This document shows, piece after piece, positions 26,064 to 36,026 of a stretch of 64,000 bases of DNA. This stretch comes from Mesorhizobium sp. B2-4-15 (GTDB taxonomy: Bacteria; Pseudomonadota; Alphaproteobacteria; Rhizobiales; Rhizobiaceae). Under the pieces are notes generated by a model, which was given only the letters and a program-made list of their open reading frames with translations, had not been told where the DNA came from and made no database searches. The stretch's first letter is position 1. Every line of letters starts with the position of its first letter. The DNA lies in NCBI RefSeq assembly GCF_006658505.1, contig NZ_VFUZ01000002.1:333093-397092 (forward strand). Direction: 5' to 3'. Position numbers and translations under genes: made by a program.

Positions 26064-27614
26064 ATGAATATTGCCCCCAGTTCATATTCCCGCACCCGCA
26101 AGCGCCTTCTGGCTGCCGTCGCGTCCGTTGCGGTTGCCGGCGCGATCGGAGTTGGCGCGCTGACCAGCGGAACCAGCCCCGTTCTGGCCGACGCGGTGCG
26201 AGTCGAGGCCCCGCAGGTTCCGAGCTTCGCCGATGTCGTGGAGCGCGTTTCGCCCGCCGTGGTCAGCGTCAAGGTAAAGGCCAAGGTGCAGCCGACCGCG
26301 GACGACGGCTCTGACGGTCAGGACGGTTTCGACAATCTTCCCAACAATCCGCAACTGCGCCGCTTCTTCAAGGAATTCCGCGGCTTTGGCGACCAGGGTG
26401 GTCAGAACGACGAAGCCCACCGCCGCTTCGGGCATCGCGACCGCAACGACGGCCAACCGCGCCCGGTGGCTCAGGGTTCCGGCTTCTTCATCTCCGAGGA
26501 CGGCTATCTCGTCACCAACAATCACGTCGTCCAAGAGGGCACCGCTTTCACCGTGGTGACGAATGACGGCAAGGAACTCGACGCCAAGCTGATCGGCACC
26601 GATCCGCGCACCGATCTCGCCGTACTCAAGGTCGAAGGCGGCGGCAAGTTCACCTATGTCGACTTCGCCGACGATGCCAAGGTTCGCGTCGGCGACTGGG
26701 TCGTGGCCGTCGGCAATCCGTTCGGTCTCGGTGGCACCGTCACCGCCGGCATCGTGTCGGCGCGCGGCCGTGACATCGGCGCCGGCCCCTATGACGATTT
26801 CCTCCAGATCGATGCCTCGGTCAACCGCGGCAATTCGGGTGGCCCGACCTTCAATCTCAACGGCCAGGTGGTCGGCATCAACACGGCTATCTTCTCGCCG
26901 TCCGGCGGCAGCGTCGGTATCGCCTTCGACATTCCCGCCTCGACCGCCAAGCAGGTCGTCGACGATCTGATGAAGAGCGGCACCGTGCAGCGCGGCTGGC
27001 TCGGCGTCGAGATCCAGCCGGTCACGTCGGACATCGCCGAATCGCTCGGCCTGAAGTCCAACAATGGCGCCTTGGTGTCCAGCGCCCAGGACGCCGGTCC
27101 CGGCAAGAAGGCCGGCATCGCCGCTGGTGACGTCATCACCCAGGTCGACGGCAAGGACGTTGCGTCGCCGAAGGAACTGGCTCGCCTGATCGGCGCCTAT
27201 TCGCCGGGCAAGTCGGTCGATGTCACAGTGTGGCGCGACGGCAAAAGCCAGACGGTCAAGGTCGATCTGGGCAAGCTGCCAGCCACCGACAAGCAGGCCT
27301 CGAACGACCAGCAGCAGCAGCCCGCCGCTCCGGCAAAGCCCGACACGCTGGCCGATCTCGGCCTGACCGTCACCAAGTCGGAAAACGGCAAAGGTCTGGT
27401 GGTGACCGACGTCGATCCGAACAGCGATGCCGCCGATCGCGGCATCCAGCCTGGCGACGTCATCACCGCGGTCAACTCGACCGAGGTGAACGGTACCGAG
27501 GACGTCACCAAGGCCATGACCGAGGCGGTGAAGTCTGGGCGCAAGGCGGTGCTGATGCAGATCACCCGTGACGACAACAACCGCTTCGTCGCGCTGCCGG
27601 TCGCCAAGGGCTGA
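26064..27614 (+). CDS. degP: Do family serine endopeptidase DegP/HtrA
   Basis: This 516-residue periplasmic protease/chaperone has an N-terminal signal, a trypsin-like domain with the triad His154 (NNHVV), Asp184 (RTDLAVLKV) and Ser258 (RGNSGGP), and two PDZ domains at about residues 305-395 and 425-510. A long acidic and histidine-rich loop (about 75-135) precedes the catalytic core, like the regulatory LA loop of DegP. The ATG at 26064 is preferred over one 21 bp upstream because it directly precedes the signal peptide. It follows ccmIEFH, as in other rhizobia. Confidence 0.95.
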   Translation: MNIAPSSYSRTRKRLLAAVASVAVAGAIGVGALTSGTSPVLADAVRVEAPQVPSFADVVERVSPAVVSVKVKAKVQPTADDGSDGQDGFDNLPNNPQLRRFFKEFRGFGDQGGQNDEAHRRFGHRDRNDGQPRPVAQGSGFFISEDGYLVTNNHVVQEGTAFTVVTNDGKELDAKLIGTDPRTDLAVLKVEGGGKFTYVDFADDAKVRVGDWVVAVGNPFGLGGTVTAGIVSARGRDIGAGPYDDFLQIDASVNRGNSGGPTFNLNGQVVGINTAIFSPSGGSVGIAFDIPASTAKQVVDDLMKSGTVQRGWLGVEIQPVTSDIAESLGLKSNNGALVSSAQDAGPGKKAGIAAGDVITQVDGKDVASPKELARLIGAYSPGKSVDVTVWRDGKSQTVKVDLGKLPATDKQASNDQQQQPAAPAKPDTLADLGLTVTKSENGKGLVVTDVDPNSDAADRGIQPGDVITAVNSTEVNGTEDVTKAMTEAVKSGRKAVLMQITRDDNNRFVALPVAKG

Positions 27615-27994
27615 AAACGACTTTTCCAATGCGGCGGTTTCAACACCCCCGAGTCGCCGCATGGGAAAGCATGGAGACGGGTACGTTAGTCAGTCATCGT
27701 GCTCTCCTCCAGCGGCAGCGGGCTTCCCATCGCCCGCTGCCGCACCCACTATTGGCCTCAGAGGCGCTCCGTCGCGCCCGATCCGATAGCGCGCGACTTC
27801 GGAGCAAGACGTCCGGGATTTGGCCTATCCGGGAGTTGGAATGTTCGGGCTTGGAATGTCCGGCGTAACAATGCCGGAGAACAAAGATCTCATCGCGCGC
27901 GCCCCGGGTCATCTTGACCTCGATGCGCTTTGGCAAAGGCTGAATGCACATGCCGGCTACTCAACCTTCCAGCGAAATCGCGTATAACGGTCCT
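27615..27994. other. Intergenic region with two hairpins, degP to response regulator
   Basis: No supported gene is present in this 380-bp gap. Just after degP an 8-bp stem, ATGCGGCG paired with CGCCGCAT, spans about 27630-27663. An 11-bp perfect stem, GCGGCAGCGGG paired with CCCGCTGCCGC, at 27712-27743 has a 10-nt loop and no T tract. Near 27,835-27,890 lie a tandem GGAATGT motif and a small inverted repeat, TCCGGC/GCCGGA. The promoter of the downstream two-component genes is presumably here. Confidence 0.5.
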
Positions 27995-28669
27995 ATGAAG
28001 ATTCTCGTCATAGAAGACGATCGGGAGGCTGCGGATTATCTGCAGAAAGCCTTTACCGAAGCCGGTCATACCGCGCATGTCGCCGGTGACGGCGAGACCG
28101 GCTTCGCGCTTGCCGACGCCGGCGATTATGACGTGATGGTCATCGACCGGATGATGCCGCGCCGTGACGGCCTGTCGGTCATCGCCGGGCTACGCTCAAG
28201 GGGCAACACCACACCAGTGCTGATCCTGTCGGCTCTGGGAGAGGTCGATGACAGGGTCACCGGCTTGCGCGCCGGCGGCGACGATTATCTGACCAAGCCC
28301 TATGCGTTCTCCGAACTTCTGGCCCGCGTCGAGGTACTGAACCGCCGCGCCAGCGCCAAGGAGGCCGAAACCGTCTACCGGGTCGGCGACCTTGAACTCG
28401 ACCGGCTGTCGCATTCGGTCCGCCGGGCGGCGCGCGAGATCACGCTGCAGCCCCGCGAATTCCGCCTGCTCGAATATCTGATGCGCCATGCCGGCCAGGT
28501 GGTGACGCGCACCATGCTGCTCGAAAATGTCTGGGATTACCATTTCGATCCGCAGACCAATGTCATCGACGTTCATGTGTCGCGACTGCGGGGCAAGATT
28601 GAAAAGGGCTTCGACAAGCCCATCCTGCATACGGTTCGCGGCGCAGGTTACATGCTGAAGGGCGGCTAG
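27995..28669 (+). CDS. OmpR family response regulator
   Basis: This 224-residue regulator has a receiver domain (Asp51 in MVIDRMMPRRDG, Lys in DDYLTKPYAF) and a PhoB-type winged helix at about residues 130-220. It is encoded 8 bp upstream of its sensor kinase gene. The pair sits between degP and glnE, an arrangement I recall from other rhizobia, but its signal is not established. Similarity to copper- or envelope-stress regulators cannot be separated by eye. Confidence 0.88.
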   Translation: MKILVIEDDREAADYLQKAFTEAGHTAHVAGDGETGFALADAGDYDVMVIDRMMPRRDGLSVIAGLRSRGNTTPVLILSALGEVDDRVTGLRAGGDDYLTKPYAFSELLARVEVLNRRASAKEAETVYRVGDLELDRLSHSVRRAAREITLQPREFRLLEYLMRHAGQVVTRTMLLENVWDYHFDPQTNVIDVHVSRLRGKIEKGFDKPILHTVRGAGYMLKGG

Positions 28670-28677
28670 GCGGCAGC

Positions 28678-30159
28678 ATGGCCCTTTCCGTGCCCGCCAT
28701 CATGAAGACGACGGCTGCGCGGCTTTCGGCGCTCTACCTTCTGCTATTCGCGCTTTGCGCCGTTCTGCTCGTCTTCTACATGACCTCACTGTCGGCACGC
28801 ATGCTGACGACGCAGACGCAGGAGACCATCAACGACGAAGTGCTTGGCCTCGCCCGCGCGTATCAGCGCGGTGGTCTGCCGGTACTGGTGCGCGTGGTCG
28901 AGGCACGCTCCCGACAGCCCGGCGCCAACCTCTATCTGATCGCCGACGCCAATGGCCAGATACTGACCGGCAATGTGCAGAGCCTGGAACCGGGGGTGAT
29001 CGACACCGAAGGCTGGACAACCCAGCCCTTCTCCTACAAGCGCTTCGGCGAAGGCGAACTCGACCGCCTGCGCAGCGGAACGTCCGATCAGGCGACGTCT
29101 CCTTCAACCGGCGAGAACGCGGCGCCGCAGACCGAAGGCGAGAAAGGTCATAACGCCATCGCGCTGGTGCTACGGCTGCCCAATCAGATGATTATGCTGG
29201 TTGGCCGCGATCTTGGCGAACCGGAGCGCTTTCGCGCCGTCATCCGCCGCGCGCTGACGCTGGCGCTTGGCATGATGGGCCTGGGCGGTATCCTGATCTG
29301 GTTCTTTGTCGGCCGCGCCGCGCTGAAGCGCATCGACGGCGTTTCGGAAGCCAGCCGTCGGATCATGGGTGGGGATCTTTCCGGCCGGCTGCCCGTGACG
29401 GGAGCGGGCGACGAGTTTGACCGGCTTTCGGAAAACCTCAATGCCATGCTGGCCAGGATCGCCACGCTCAATGAAGGCCTGAAGCAGGTTTCGGACAACA
29501 TCGCGCACGATCTGAAGACACCGCTGACCCGGCTGCGCAATCGAGCCGAAGCAACTCTTTCCGGCAAGAACAAGCCTGCCGACTATCGCCAGGCACTGGA
29601 AGGCACCATCGCCGAGTCCGACCAACTGATAAAGACCTTCAATGCCATCCTGATGATCTCCAGGCTGGAGGCGGGCTATTCCTCGGAGCACACCACCCGC
29701 GTCGATCTGGCGGCGGCGGTGCGCGATGTCGTCGAACTCTACGAACCGGTGGCGGAGGAGGCTGGCGTTTCCCTCGAAGCCGAGGTGAACGGCGCCTTTG
29801 TCGTCAACGGCAATCGCGAACTGATCGGCCAGGCGCTGTCCAACATCGTCGACAATGCGATCAAATATTCGACCGACGCCACGTCCAAGCCGGCCGTCCG
29901 TGTGACGCTCGGGCGCACGCATGGCGAAATCAGGCTTTGTGTCGCCGACAACGGCCAGGGCATTCCGGATGACGCCGATCGAGCCCGGGCGACCGAACGT
30001 TTCGTGCGGCTGGAGAAGAGCCGCTCGCAGCCCGGTTCCGGTCTCGGCCTCAGCCTCGCCAAGGCGGTCATGACATTTCACAATGGGCGGCTTGATCTCT
30101 TGCCTGGCAATCCGGGACTATCCGTGGTCATGAGTTTCCCAGCAAGGGAGGATCACTGA
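28678..30159 (+). CDS. Sensor histidine kinase
   Basis: This 493-residue inner-membrane kinase has membrane segments at about residues 18-40 and 190-215. The periplasmic part between them holds about 150 residues and a low-complexity Ser/Thr/Glu stretch at about 135-155. A HAMP domain, the phospho-acceptor His277 in IAHDLKTPLTRLRNRAE and an ATPase domain with NIVDNAIKY, DNGQGIP and GSGLGLSLAKAV follow. It pairs with the regulator just upstream. The stop codon overlaps the glnE start as TGATG. Confidence 0.88.
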   Translation: MALSVPAIMKTTAARLSALYLLLFALCAVLLVFYMTSLSARMLTTQTQETINDEVLGLARAYQRGGLPVLVRVVEARSRQPGANLYLIADANGQILTGNVQSLEPGVIDTEGWTTQPFSYKRFGEGELDRLRSGTSDQATSPSTGENAAPQTEGEKGHNAIALVLRLPNQMIMLVGRDLGEPERFRAVIRRALTLALGMMGLGGILIWFFVGRAALKRIDGVSEASRRIMGGDLSGRLPVTGAGDEFDRLSENLNAMLARIATLNEGLKQVSDNIAHDLKTPLTRLRNRAEATLSGKNKPADYRQALEGTIAESDQLIKTFNAILMISRLEAGYSSEHTTRVDLAAAVRDVVELYEPVAEEAGVSLEAEVNGAFVVNGNRELIGQALSNIVDNAIKYSTDATSKPAVRVTLGRTHGEIRLCVADNGQGIPDDADRARATERFVRLEKSRSQPGSGLGLSLAKAVMTFHNGRLDLLPGNPGLSVVMSFPAREDH

Positions 30160-33119
30160 TGGCCGCGGTTGCGAAACGGACCGGCACGGACTGGCTGCTG
30201 CAGCCGGTGGCCGAGCTTGCCCCTCTGGACGAAGTCCGGGCGCGACACGACTTGGCAGAAACTGCGGCTGTGGCCCGCGAGGAAGGGCTGGCGCGGCTGG
30301 ACGATTTCCTGGGCGGCAAGGGGAAGGCCCAGGCTTTCCTGGCCGCTGTCTTCGACCTCTCGCCATTCCTGCGCGATACGGCGCGACGCCGGCCGCGGAT
30401 TCTCGACGGTCTGTTCGACCAGCCGATCGAGGCTCGCCTGAAGGCGATCACCACGGCGATCGATCAGGCGCCGCTGGCCGAAGCGGTTTCCGAATCCAAC
30501 CTGATGATGGCGCTGCGCCAATGCAAGGCAGAGGCGCATTTCCTGATCGCGATCGCCGATCTCGCCGGTGAGGCCGAAACGTCGCTGACGGTGCGGCGGC
30601 TGAGCGACCTTGCCGAAGCTTGCACCCGCGCGGCCGTCGACTTCCTGCTGCGGGACGCGCATGGCCAGGGCAAGCTCAGACTGCCCGACCTCGGCAATCC
30701 GGCGCGGCAATCCGGCTGGATCCTGCTCGGCATGGGCAAGCTCGGCGCGCATGAGCTGAATTTCTCCTCCGACATCGATCTCGTCGTTTTCTTCGACCCG
30801 GAAGCGGCCGCCGTGGTCGATCCGCTCGACGCCACGGAGCTGTTTTCGCGCCTGACGCGACGGCTGGTGCGCATCCTGCAGGACCGCACCGAGCACGGCT
30901 ATGTTTTCCGCACCGATCTCAGGTTACGCCCGGATCCAGGTTCGACGCCGCTCGCCATCCCGGTCGAGGCGGCACTGCGCTACTACGAAGCGCGCGGCCA
31001 GAACTGGGAGCGTGCGGCGATGATCAAGGCGCGTCCGGTGGCCGGCGACTTGGCCGCGGGCGCTGCCTTCCTGAAGGAACTTCAGCCTTACATCTGGCGC
31101 AAATACATGGATTACGCCGCGATTGCCGATGTCCATTCGATCAAGCGCCAGATCCACGCCCACAAGGGCCATGGTGAGATCGCCGTGAAAGGCCACAACG
31201 TCAAGCTCGGCCGTGGCGGCATCCGCGAGATCGAGTTCTTCGTCCAGACCCAGCAGCTCATCGCGGGCGGCCGGTTCCCGGAACTGCGTGGCCGTGAGAC
31301 CGTGCCGATGCTCGGCCAGCTTGCCGCGCGCGGCTGGATCACCGCCGATGCGCGTGACGCGCTTGCCCGCCAGTACTGGTTCCTTCGCCGTGTCGAGCAC
31401 GCCATCCAGATGGTGGCGGACGAGCAGACACACATGCTGCCGGAAGATGATGAAGGGCTGGAGCGCATCGCTCACATGCTGGGCTTTGCCGATGCGGCCG
31501 GGTTTGCCGGCGCGTTCCGCGCCTCGCTGCAGCAGGTCGAACGTCACTATGCGGCGTTGTTCGAGACCGCGCCGGAGCTTTCGGCGGGCATCGGCAATCT
31601 GGTCTTCACCGGCGACGTGGACGACCCCGATACACTGCGCACCTTGCACGGCCTCGGCTTCCAGCGGCCGAGTGACATCTGCCGTGTCATCCGCGGCTGG
31701 CATTTCGGGCGCTATCGCGTCACCCAGTCCGCCGAGGCGCGTGAGCGGCTGACGGAACTGACACCGGCCTTGCTCAAGGCCTTCGGCCAGACGCGCCGGG
31801 CGGACGAAGCATTGGTCCGCTTCGACGAGTTCCTTGCCGGCCTGCCAGCTGGCATCCAGCTGTTCTCGCTGCTGCAATCCAATCCGGCCTTGCTGAAGCT
31901 GATGGCGACGATCATGGGCGCCGCGCCTCGGCTTGCGGCGATCATCACGCGCCGGCCGCATGTGTTCGACGGCCTGCTCGACCCCGCTCTTCTGACCGAG
32001 CTGCCGGATCGTGGCTATCTTTCGGCACGGCTGTCCGCCTTCCTCGAAGGTGACAGGGCCTATGAGGAGGTGCTGGACCGGCTGCGCATCTTTGCCTCGG
32101 AGCAAAAGTTCCTGATCGGTGTGCGGCTGCTTGCCGGCTCGATCGATCCGCCCCGGGCCGGCCGCGCCTTTTCCGATCTCGCGGACCTCACCATCGAGGC
32201 AGCCCTGCGGGCGGTCATCGCCGAATTCGCGGTGCACCACGGCACGATCGCCGGCGGTGTGGTTGCGCTGCTCGGCATGGGCAAGCTCGGCAGCCGCGAA
32301 TTGACCGCGGGATCGGATGTCGACCTCATCCTGCTTTACGACCACGATGCGGATGCCGACGAATCGGACGGGGAAAGGCCGCTGGCCCCCTCGCATTACT
32401 ACACCCGAATGACGCAGAGGCTCATTTCCGCCGTTTCAGCGCCGACGGCCGAAGGGGTGCTCTACGAACTCGACCTGCGGCTGCGGCCATCCGGCAACAA
32501 GGGCCCCGTGGCCACCCACATCGATGCCTTCAAGAAATACCAACGCCAGGAAGCCTGGACCTGGGAGCATATGGCGCTGTCGCGGGCGCGCGCCATTGCC
32601 GGCGATGCCGGCCTTTGCGCCGAGGTCGATGCGGAAGTTGCCGCGGTGCTTGGGCAGCCGCGCGACGCGGCAAAGGTGAAGGCCGAGGCCTGGGATATGC
32701 GGGCCATGATCGAGACGGAGAAGCCGCCGCGCGACCTCTGGGACATCAAGCTGATCCCCGGAGGACTGATCGATCTCGAATTCATTGCCCAGGTGGCTGT
32801 CATTACCGGGCAGGTCGACGCAGGGCCGCGCGCGACCGGTCCGGCCGAAATACTGGCCCGCCTGGCACCTCGCTTCGCCGACGCCGGGGTCAGGCAGGAA
32901 CTTGGCGATGCCTATTCCCTCTATCTGGGGCTGACCCAGATGACCCGGCTGTGCCTCACCGGAGCCTTCGAGCGCGACGACGTTCCGCCGGGGCTTTCCG
33001 ATCTGCTTCTGGCGGTCACCGACCTGCCGGATTTCGGTGTGCTGGAAGCACACCTCAAAGAGACGTCGCGAAAGGTCAGGAAGGACTTTGACCTTTTGCT
33101 TCGTGCCGGACGACCGTGA
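30159..33119 (+). CDS. glnE: Glutamine synthetase adenylyltransferase/adenylyl-removing enzyme
   Basis: This 986-residue bifunctional enzyme adds and removes AMP on glutamine synthetase in response to PII and glutamine, setting nitrogen assimilation. Both nucleotidyltransferase halves are visible: the N-terminal half with GMGKLGAHELNFSSDIDL at about residues 190-207 and the C-terminal half with GMGKLGSRELTAGSDVDL at about 706-723. Length is normal. It overlaps the sensor kinase gene by one base. Confidence 0.95.
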   Translation: MAAVAKRTGTDWLLQPVAELAPLDEVRARHDLAETAAVAREEGLARLDDFLGGKGKAQAFLAAVFDLSPFLRDTARRRPRILDGLFDQPIEARLKAITTAIDQAPLAEAVSESNLMMALRQCKAEAHFLIAIADLAGEAETSLTVRRLSDLAEACTRAAVDFLLRDAHGQGKLRLPDLGNPARQSGWILLGMGKLGAHELNFSSDIDLVVFFDPEAAAVVDPLDATELFSRLTRRLVRILQDRTEHGYVFRTDLRLRPDPGSTPLAIPVEAALRYYEARGQNWERAAMIKARPVAGDLAAGAAFLKELQPYIWRKYMDYAAIADVHSIKRQIHAHKGHGEIAVKGHNVKLGRGGIREIEFFVQTQQLIAGGRFPELRGRETVPMLGQLAARGWITADARDALARQYWFLRRVEHAIQMVADEQTHMLPEDDEGLERIAHMLGFADAAGFAGAFRASLQQVERHYAALFETAPELSAGIGNLVFTGDVDDPDTLRTLHGLGFQRPSDICRVIRGWHFGRYRVTQSAEARERLTELTPALLKAFGQTRRADEALVRFDEFLAGLPAGIQLFSLLQSNPALLKLMATIMGAAPRLAAIITRRPHVFDGLLDPALLTELPDRGYLSARLSAFLEGDRAYEEVLDRLRIFASEQKFLIGVRLLAGSIDPPRAGRAFSDLADLTIEAALRAVIAEFAVHHGTIAGGVVALLGMGKLGSRELTAGSDVDLILLYDHDADADESDGERPLAPSHYYTRMTQRLISAVSAPTAEGVLYELDLRLRPSGNKGPVATHIDAFKKYQRQEAWTWEHMALSRARAIAGDAGLCAEVDAEVAAVLGQPRDAAKVKAEAWDMRAMIETEKPPRDLWDIKLIPGGLIDLEFIAQVAVITGQVDAGPRATGPAEILARLAPRFADAGVRQELGDAYSLYLGLTQMTRLCLTGAFERDDVPPGLSDLLLAVTDLPDFGVLEAHLKETSRKVRKDFDLLLRAGRP

Positions 33120-33170
33120 CGAACGGTTTTCCGGGCCGCATCGGGGGTGACGATGCAACAGGAGAAGACC

Positions 33171-33650
33171 ATGAAAAAGTCAACCAAGCTTGCCCTTGCC
33201 TTCGTAGCTCTGGCCGGAGCCGTAGGCACCACGGCCTACGCGGAAAACAATGCCAGCGCGAAAATGCGCGAGGGCATGATGGCGCGCCTCGACAAGGCAA
33301 TGAATGATTCAGGTGGCGCCATCACCTTCGACCAGTTTTCCAATGTGATGGACGCGCGACTGAAGAAGCTCGTTGCCGATAATGGCGGCAAGCTGACCGT
33401 CGCTCAGCTCGCGGACGCGCTGGAGAAGGCGCGTTTCGAGCGGATGGCCAAGCGCATCATCGCCCGCTATGACACCAAGGGTGATGGTACTCTGACCGCC
33501 GATGACATCGCCGGTCGCCAGAAGAAGGTGTTCGCCCTGCTCGACAAGAACAATGATGGCAAGATCGATAAGAGCGAACTGCCGAAGGGCGGCCGCTTCG
33601 GCCGTCACCACCGATGGGATGACGAAGGCAACGACGGCAGCATGCAGTGA
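33171..33650 (+). CDS. Exported EF-hand protein
   Basis: This 159-residue protein has a signal peptide (about residues 1-24, ending TTAYA) and two EF-hand loops near the C-terminus. One begins DTKGDGTLTADD at about residue 103, and a canonical one begins DKNNDGKIDKSE at about 130. The tail is Gly/His/Arg-rich. It is a likely calcium-binding periplasmic protein of unknown role. The GGAGAA ribosome binding site supports the ATG at 33171. It lies 51 bp after glnE and converges on pleC. Confidence 0.82.
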   Translation: MKKSTKLALAFVALAGAVGTTAYAENNASAKMREGMMARLDKAMNDSGGAITFDQFSNVMDARLKKLVADNGGKLTVAQLADALEKARFERMAKRIIARYDTKGDGTLTADDIAGRQKKVFALLDKNNDGKIDKSELPKGGRFGRHHRWDDEGNDGSMQ

Positions 33651-33662
33651 AATTCCCTGATG

Positions 33663-33691
33663 CAGGCTCCGGCGACGCCGCTCGGAGCCTG
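33663..33691. terminator. Hairpin between the EF-hand gene and pleC
   Basis: A perfect 9-bp stem, CAGGCTCCG paired with CGGAGCCTG, with an 11-nt loop lies in the 45-bp gap between convergent genes. It lacks a T tract, so it is probably a weak bidirectional terminator. Confidence 0.45.
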
Positions 33692-33695
33692 TCGC

Positions 33696-36026
33696 TCAGG
33701 CTGCGGCTTTAATCGCCGGCGGTGCCTTCTTCACCGGGATGCGCACCGAAACGATCGTGCCGACAGCTTCGGTCGAACGGATTTTCAGCGCGCCGCCCTG
33801 GAGTTCGGCCAGCGAGCGCGAGATGGCGAGGCCAAGCCCGGATCCGGCATGGTTCTTGGAGAACTGGTTCTGCACCTGTTCGAAGGGCCGGCCAAGCTTG
33901 CCGAGCGCCTCCTTCGGGATGCCGCAGCCATTGTCCTCGATGGTCAGCACCAGGGCTCCCGATGTGTTGCGGGCCCTGACCGATATGTGGCCGCCTTGGC
34001 CGGTGAATTTCACTGCATTGGACAGGAGGTTGATGACGATCTGCTTGATCGCGCGGCGATCGGCGAACAAAGTCAACGCGTCGGAGATGCGTGTCTCCAC
34101 GGTGATCGCCTTTTGTGCCGCCTGCAGCGAAACGACGCGCACCGTCTCGCTGATCAACGGCCCGAGATCGATCTGTTCCTGGTCCAGCGAGAACTGGCCG
34201 GCTTCGATCTTCGACATGTCGAGGATGTCGTTGATGACGCCGAGCAGGTATTTGCCGCTGCTGTTGATGTCGGTGGCATACTCCTCGTAGCGCTCCGAGC
34301 CCAGCGGGCCGAACAGGCCCTGTTCCATCAGTTCGGAGAAACCGATGATGGCGTTCAGCGGGGTGCGCAATTCATGCGACATGTTGGCCAGGAATTCGGA
34401 TTTCGCCCGGTTCGCTGCTTCGGCGCGCTCGGTTTCCTTCATGTATTTTCGGTTGAGGTCGACCAGTTCGCGCGCCCGTTCCTCTTCGGCCCGGCGGGCG
34501 AGGCTCAGATCATGGATCGTCGCCATCAGCCGGCGTTCGCTGTCGACCAGTTTCTCCTGATGCAGCTTGATCTGGGTGATGTCGGAGCCGACCGAGACGA
34601 TGCCGCCGTCCCTGGTCCTGAGTTCATTGACCTGCAGCCAGCGGCCATCGGACAACTGCCGCTCGAAGGTGGCGCCACCTTGCGGCCCATTGGTGTTGGC
34701 AAGCCGGCGCTCGGAAGCAAAGGCCAGCATCCGCTCTTCCAGCGACACACGCGTCACGCCCGGCATCACGTCGCGATCCGAGAGCCCGTTATCCTGCTGG
34801 TACTTGGAGTTGCACATGATCAGGCGCTGGGCCGAATCCCACAGCACGAAGGATTCGTTGATGTTCTCGATGGCGGTCCTGAGGCGAAGGTCGGCAGCCT
34901 CCGAGCGCAGCGCCAGATGACGCTGCTCGGTGACGTCGACGGCAATGCCGATCAGCTGGATTTCGGGCGCCTCCGGATCCATGACCTGTGCGCGGGCGCG
35001 CATCCACACCCATTGGCCATCGGCGTGCCGCATCCGGAACACCTGGTCGATATGGTCGATCTCGCGGGCGACAATCCTGTTGGCGAGCTCGAACAGGTCA
35101 CCGTCCTCGGGGTGGATGATCTCGTCGACCTCGCCGAAGGACAGCATCGTCTCGCAAGGCTCGTAGCCCAGCATGTCGTACATCGAGCGCGACCAGTACA
35201 TCTTGCCGCGCACCATGTCCCAGTCCCACAGGCCGCAGCGGCCGCGCACGAGCGCCATGTCGATGCGCTGATGCGCTTCGAGATAGATGCGGTCGGCGGC
35301 CTGCGCGCGCGCCGCCTGCCCGAAATAGGCATAGAGGATGATGATCAGCACGCCGGCCGTCAGCACGAAGAGGGTGACGTTCAGCGAGACGGTCTTGCGC
35401 CATGTGTCGAAAACCGCTTCCTGCGGCACGAGAGCCGCGGCGGCGCCCTTCCTGTCCTTGGCGAGGCTGACCGCTGCATACCAGTCCTGCCCGCCGATGT
35501 TGACCTCCATCACGCCGGCACGGTCGCCGAACATGAACAGAGGCTGACCGCCCTGGACGAGGCCATCAAGCGAATGGCCTTGCCAGGGTGTCGAGCGCGG
35601 CGTCACCGCGGTGATCTTGAAGGCGCTGTCGGTGATGACGAGCACATGGCTGCGGCCCATCGCGCCCTGACGGCTGGTGGTCTCCAGCAGGTCCTGGATG
35701 GCGCCAGGCACGGTATCCGAGGTGACGGCGAGGGAACTGGCGAGCTGTGCCGCCGCCAGTGTGAGGACCGCCTTGGCGTCGCGCTCGACATCGTCGCGCT
35801 CATTCATCAGCGACAGGACACGCAGTGCCGCGATGACGACCAGGAAGATGATGATGAGGGCCGGTATCGAGCGGCGCAGCAACGGCTCGGCGGCCAGAAG
35901 CCGCTTGTAGGTCGGTTCGGCGATGAGCCGCGTATTCCCGGCAAGGCCGTCGCTTCGCGTTTCGCGCCGCGCAAAAGCCATCCCTCCGGGCGCGCCCCAC
36001 GCGTCCGCCTTCGCCATAAATGGCAC
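33696..36026 (-). CDS. pleC: PleC-like sensor histidine kinase/phosphatase
   Basis: This 776-residue membrane kinase has hydrophobic segments at about 53-73 and 218-238 flanking a periplasmic domain. Two PAS domains (about 265-390 and 400-515), a HisKA domain with His551 in NMSHELRTPLNAIIGFSELM and an ATPase domain with NAVKF, DNGCGIP and GSGLGLAI follow. Domain layout and the HisKA sequence fit PleC, which removes phosphate from DivK and opposes DivJ. Its place after glnE matches other rhizobia as I recall. A GGGGAG ribosome binding site precedes the ATG at 36026. Confidence 0.85.
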   Translation of the reverse strand: MPFMAKADAWGAPGGMAFARRETRSDGLAGNTRLIAEPTYKRLLAAEPLLRRSIPALIIIFLVVIAALRVLSLMNERDDVERDAKAVLTLAAAQLASSLAVTSDTVPGAIQDLLETTSRQGAMGRSHVLVITDSAFKITAVTPRSTPWQGHSLDGLVQGGQPLFMFGDRAGVMEVNIGGQDWYAAVSLAKDRKGAAAALVPQEAVFDTWRKTVSLNVTLFVLTAGVLIIILYAYFGQAARAQAADRIYLEAHQRIDMALVRGRCGLWDWDMVRGKMYWSRSMYDMLGYEPCETMLSFGEVDEIIHPEDGDLFELANRIVAREIDHIDQVFRMRHADGQWVWMRARAQVMDPEAPEIQLIGIAVDVTEQRHLALRSEAADLRLRTAIENINESFVLWDSAQRLIMCNSKYQQDNGLSDRDVMPGVTRVSLEERMLAFASERRLANTNGPQGGATFERQLSDGRWLQVNELRTRDGGIVSVGSDITQIKLHQEKLVDSERRLMATIHDLSLARRAEEERARELVDLNRKYMKETERAEAANRAKSEFLANMSHELRTPLNAIIGFSELMEQGLFGPLGSERYEEYATDINSSGKYLLGVINDILDMSKIEAGQFSLDQEQIDLGPLISETVRVVSLQAAQKAITVETRISDALTLFADRRAIKQIVINLLSNAVKFTGQGGHISVRARNTSGALVLTIEDNGCGIPKEALGKLGRPFEQVQNQFSKNHAGSGLGLAISRSLAELQGGALKIRSTEAVGTIVSVRIPVKKAPPAIKAAA

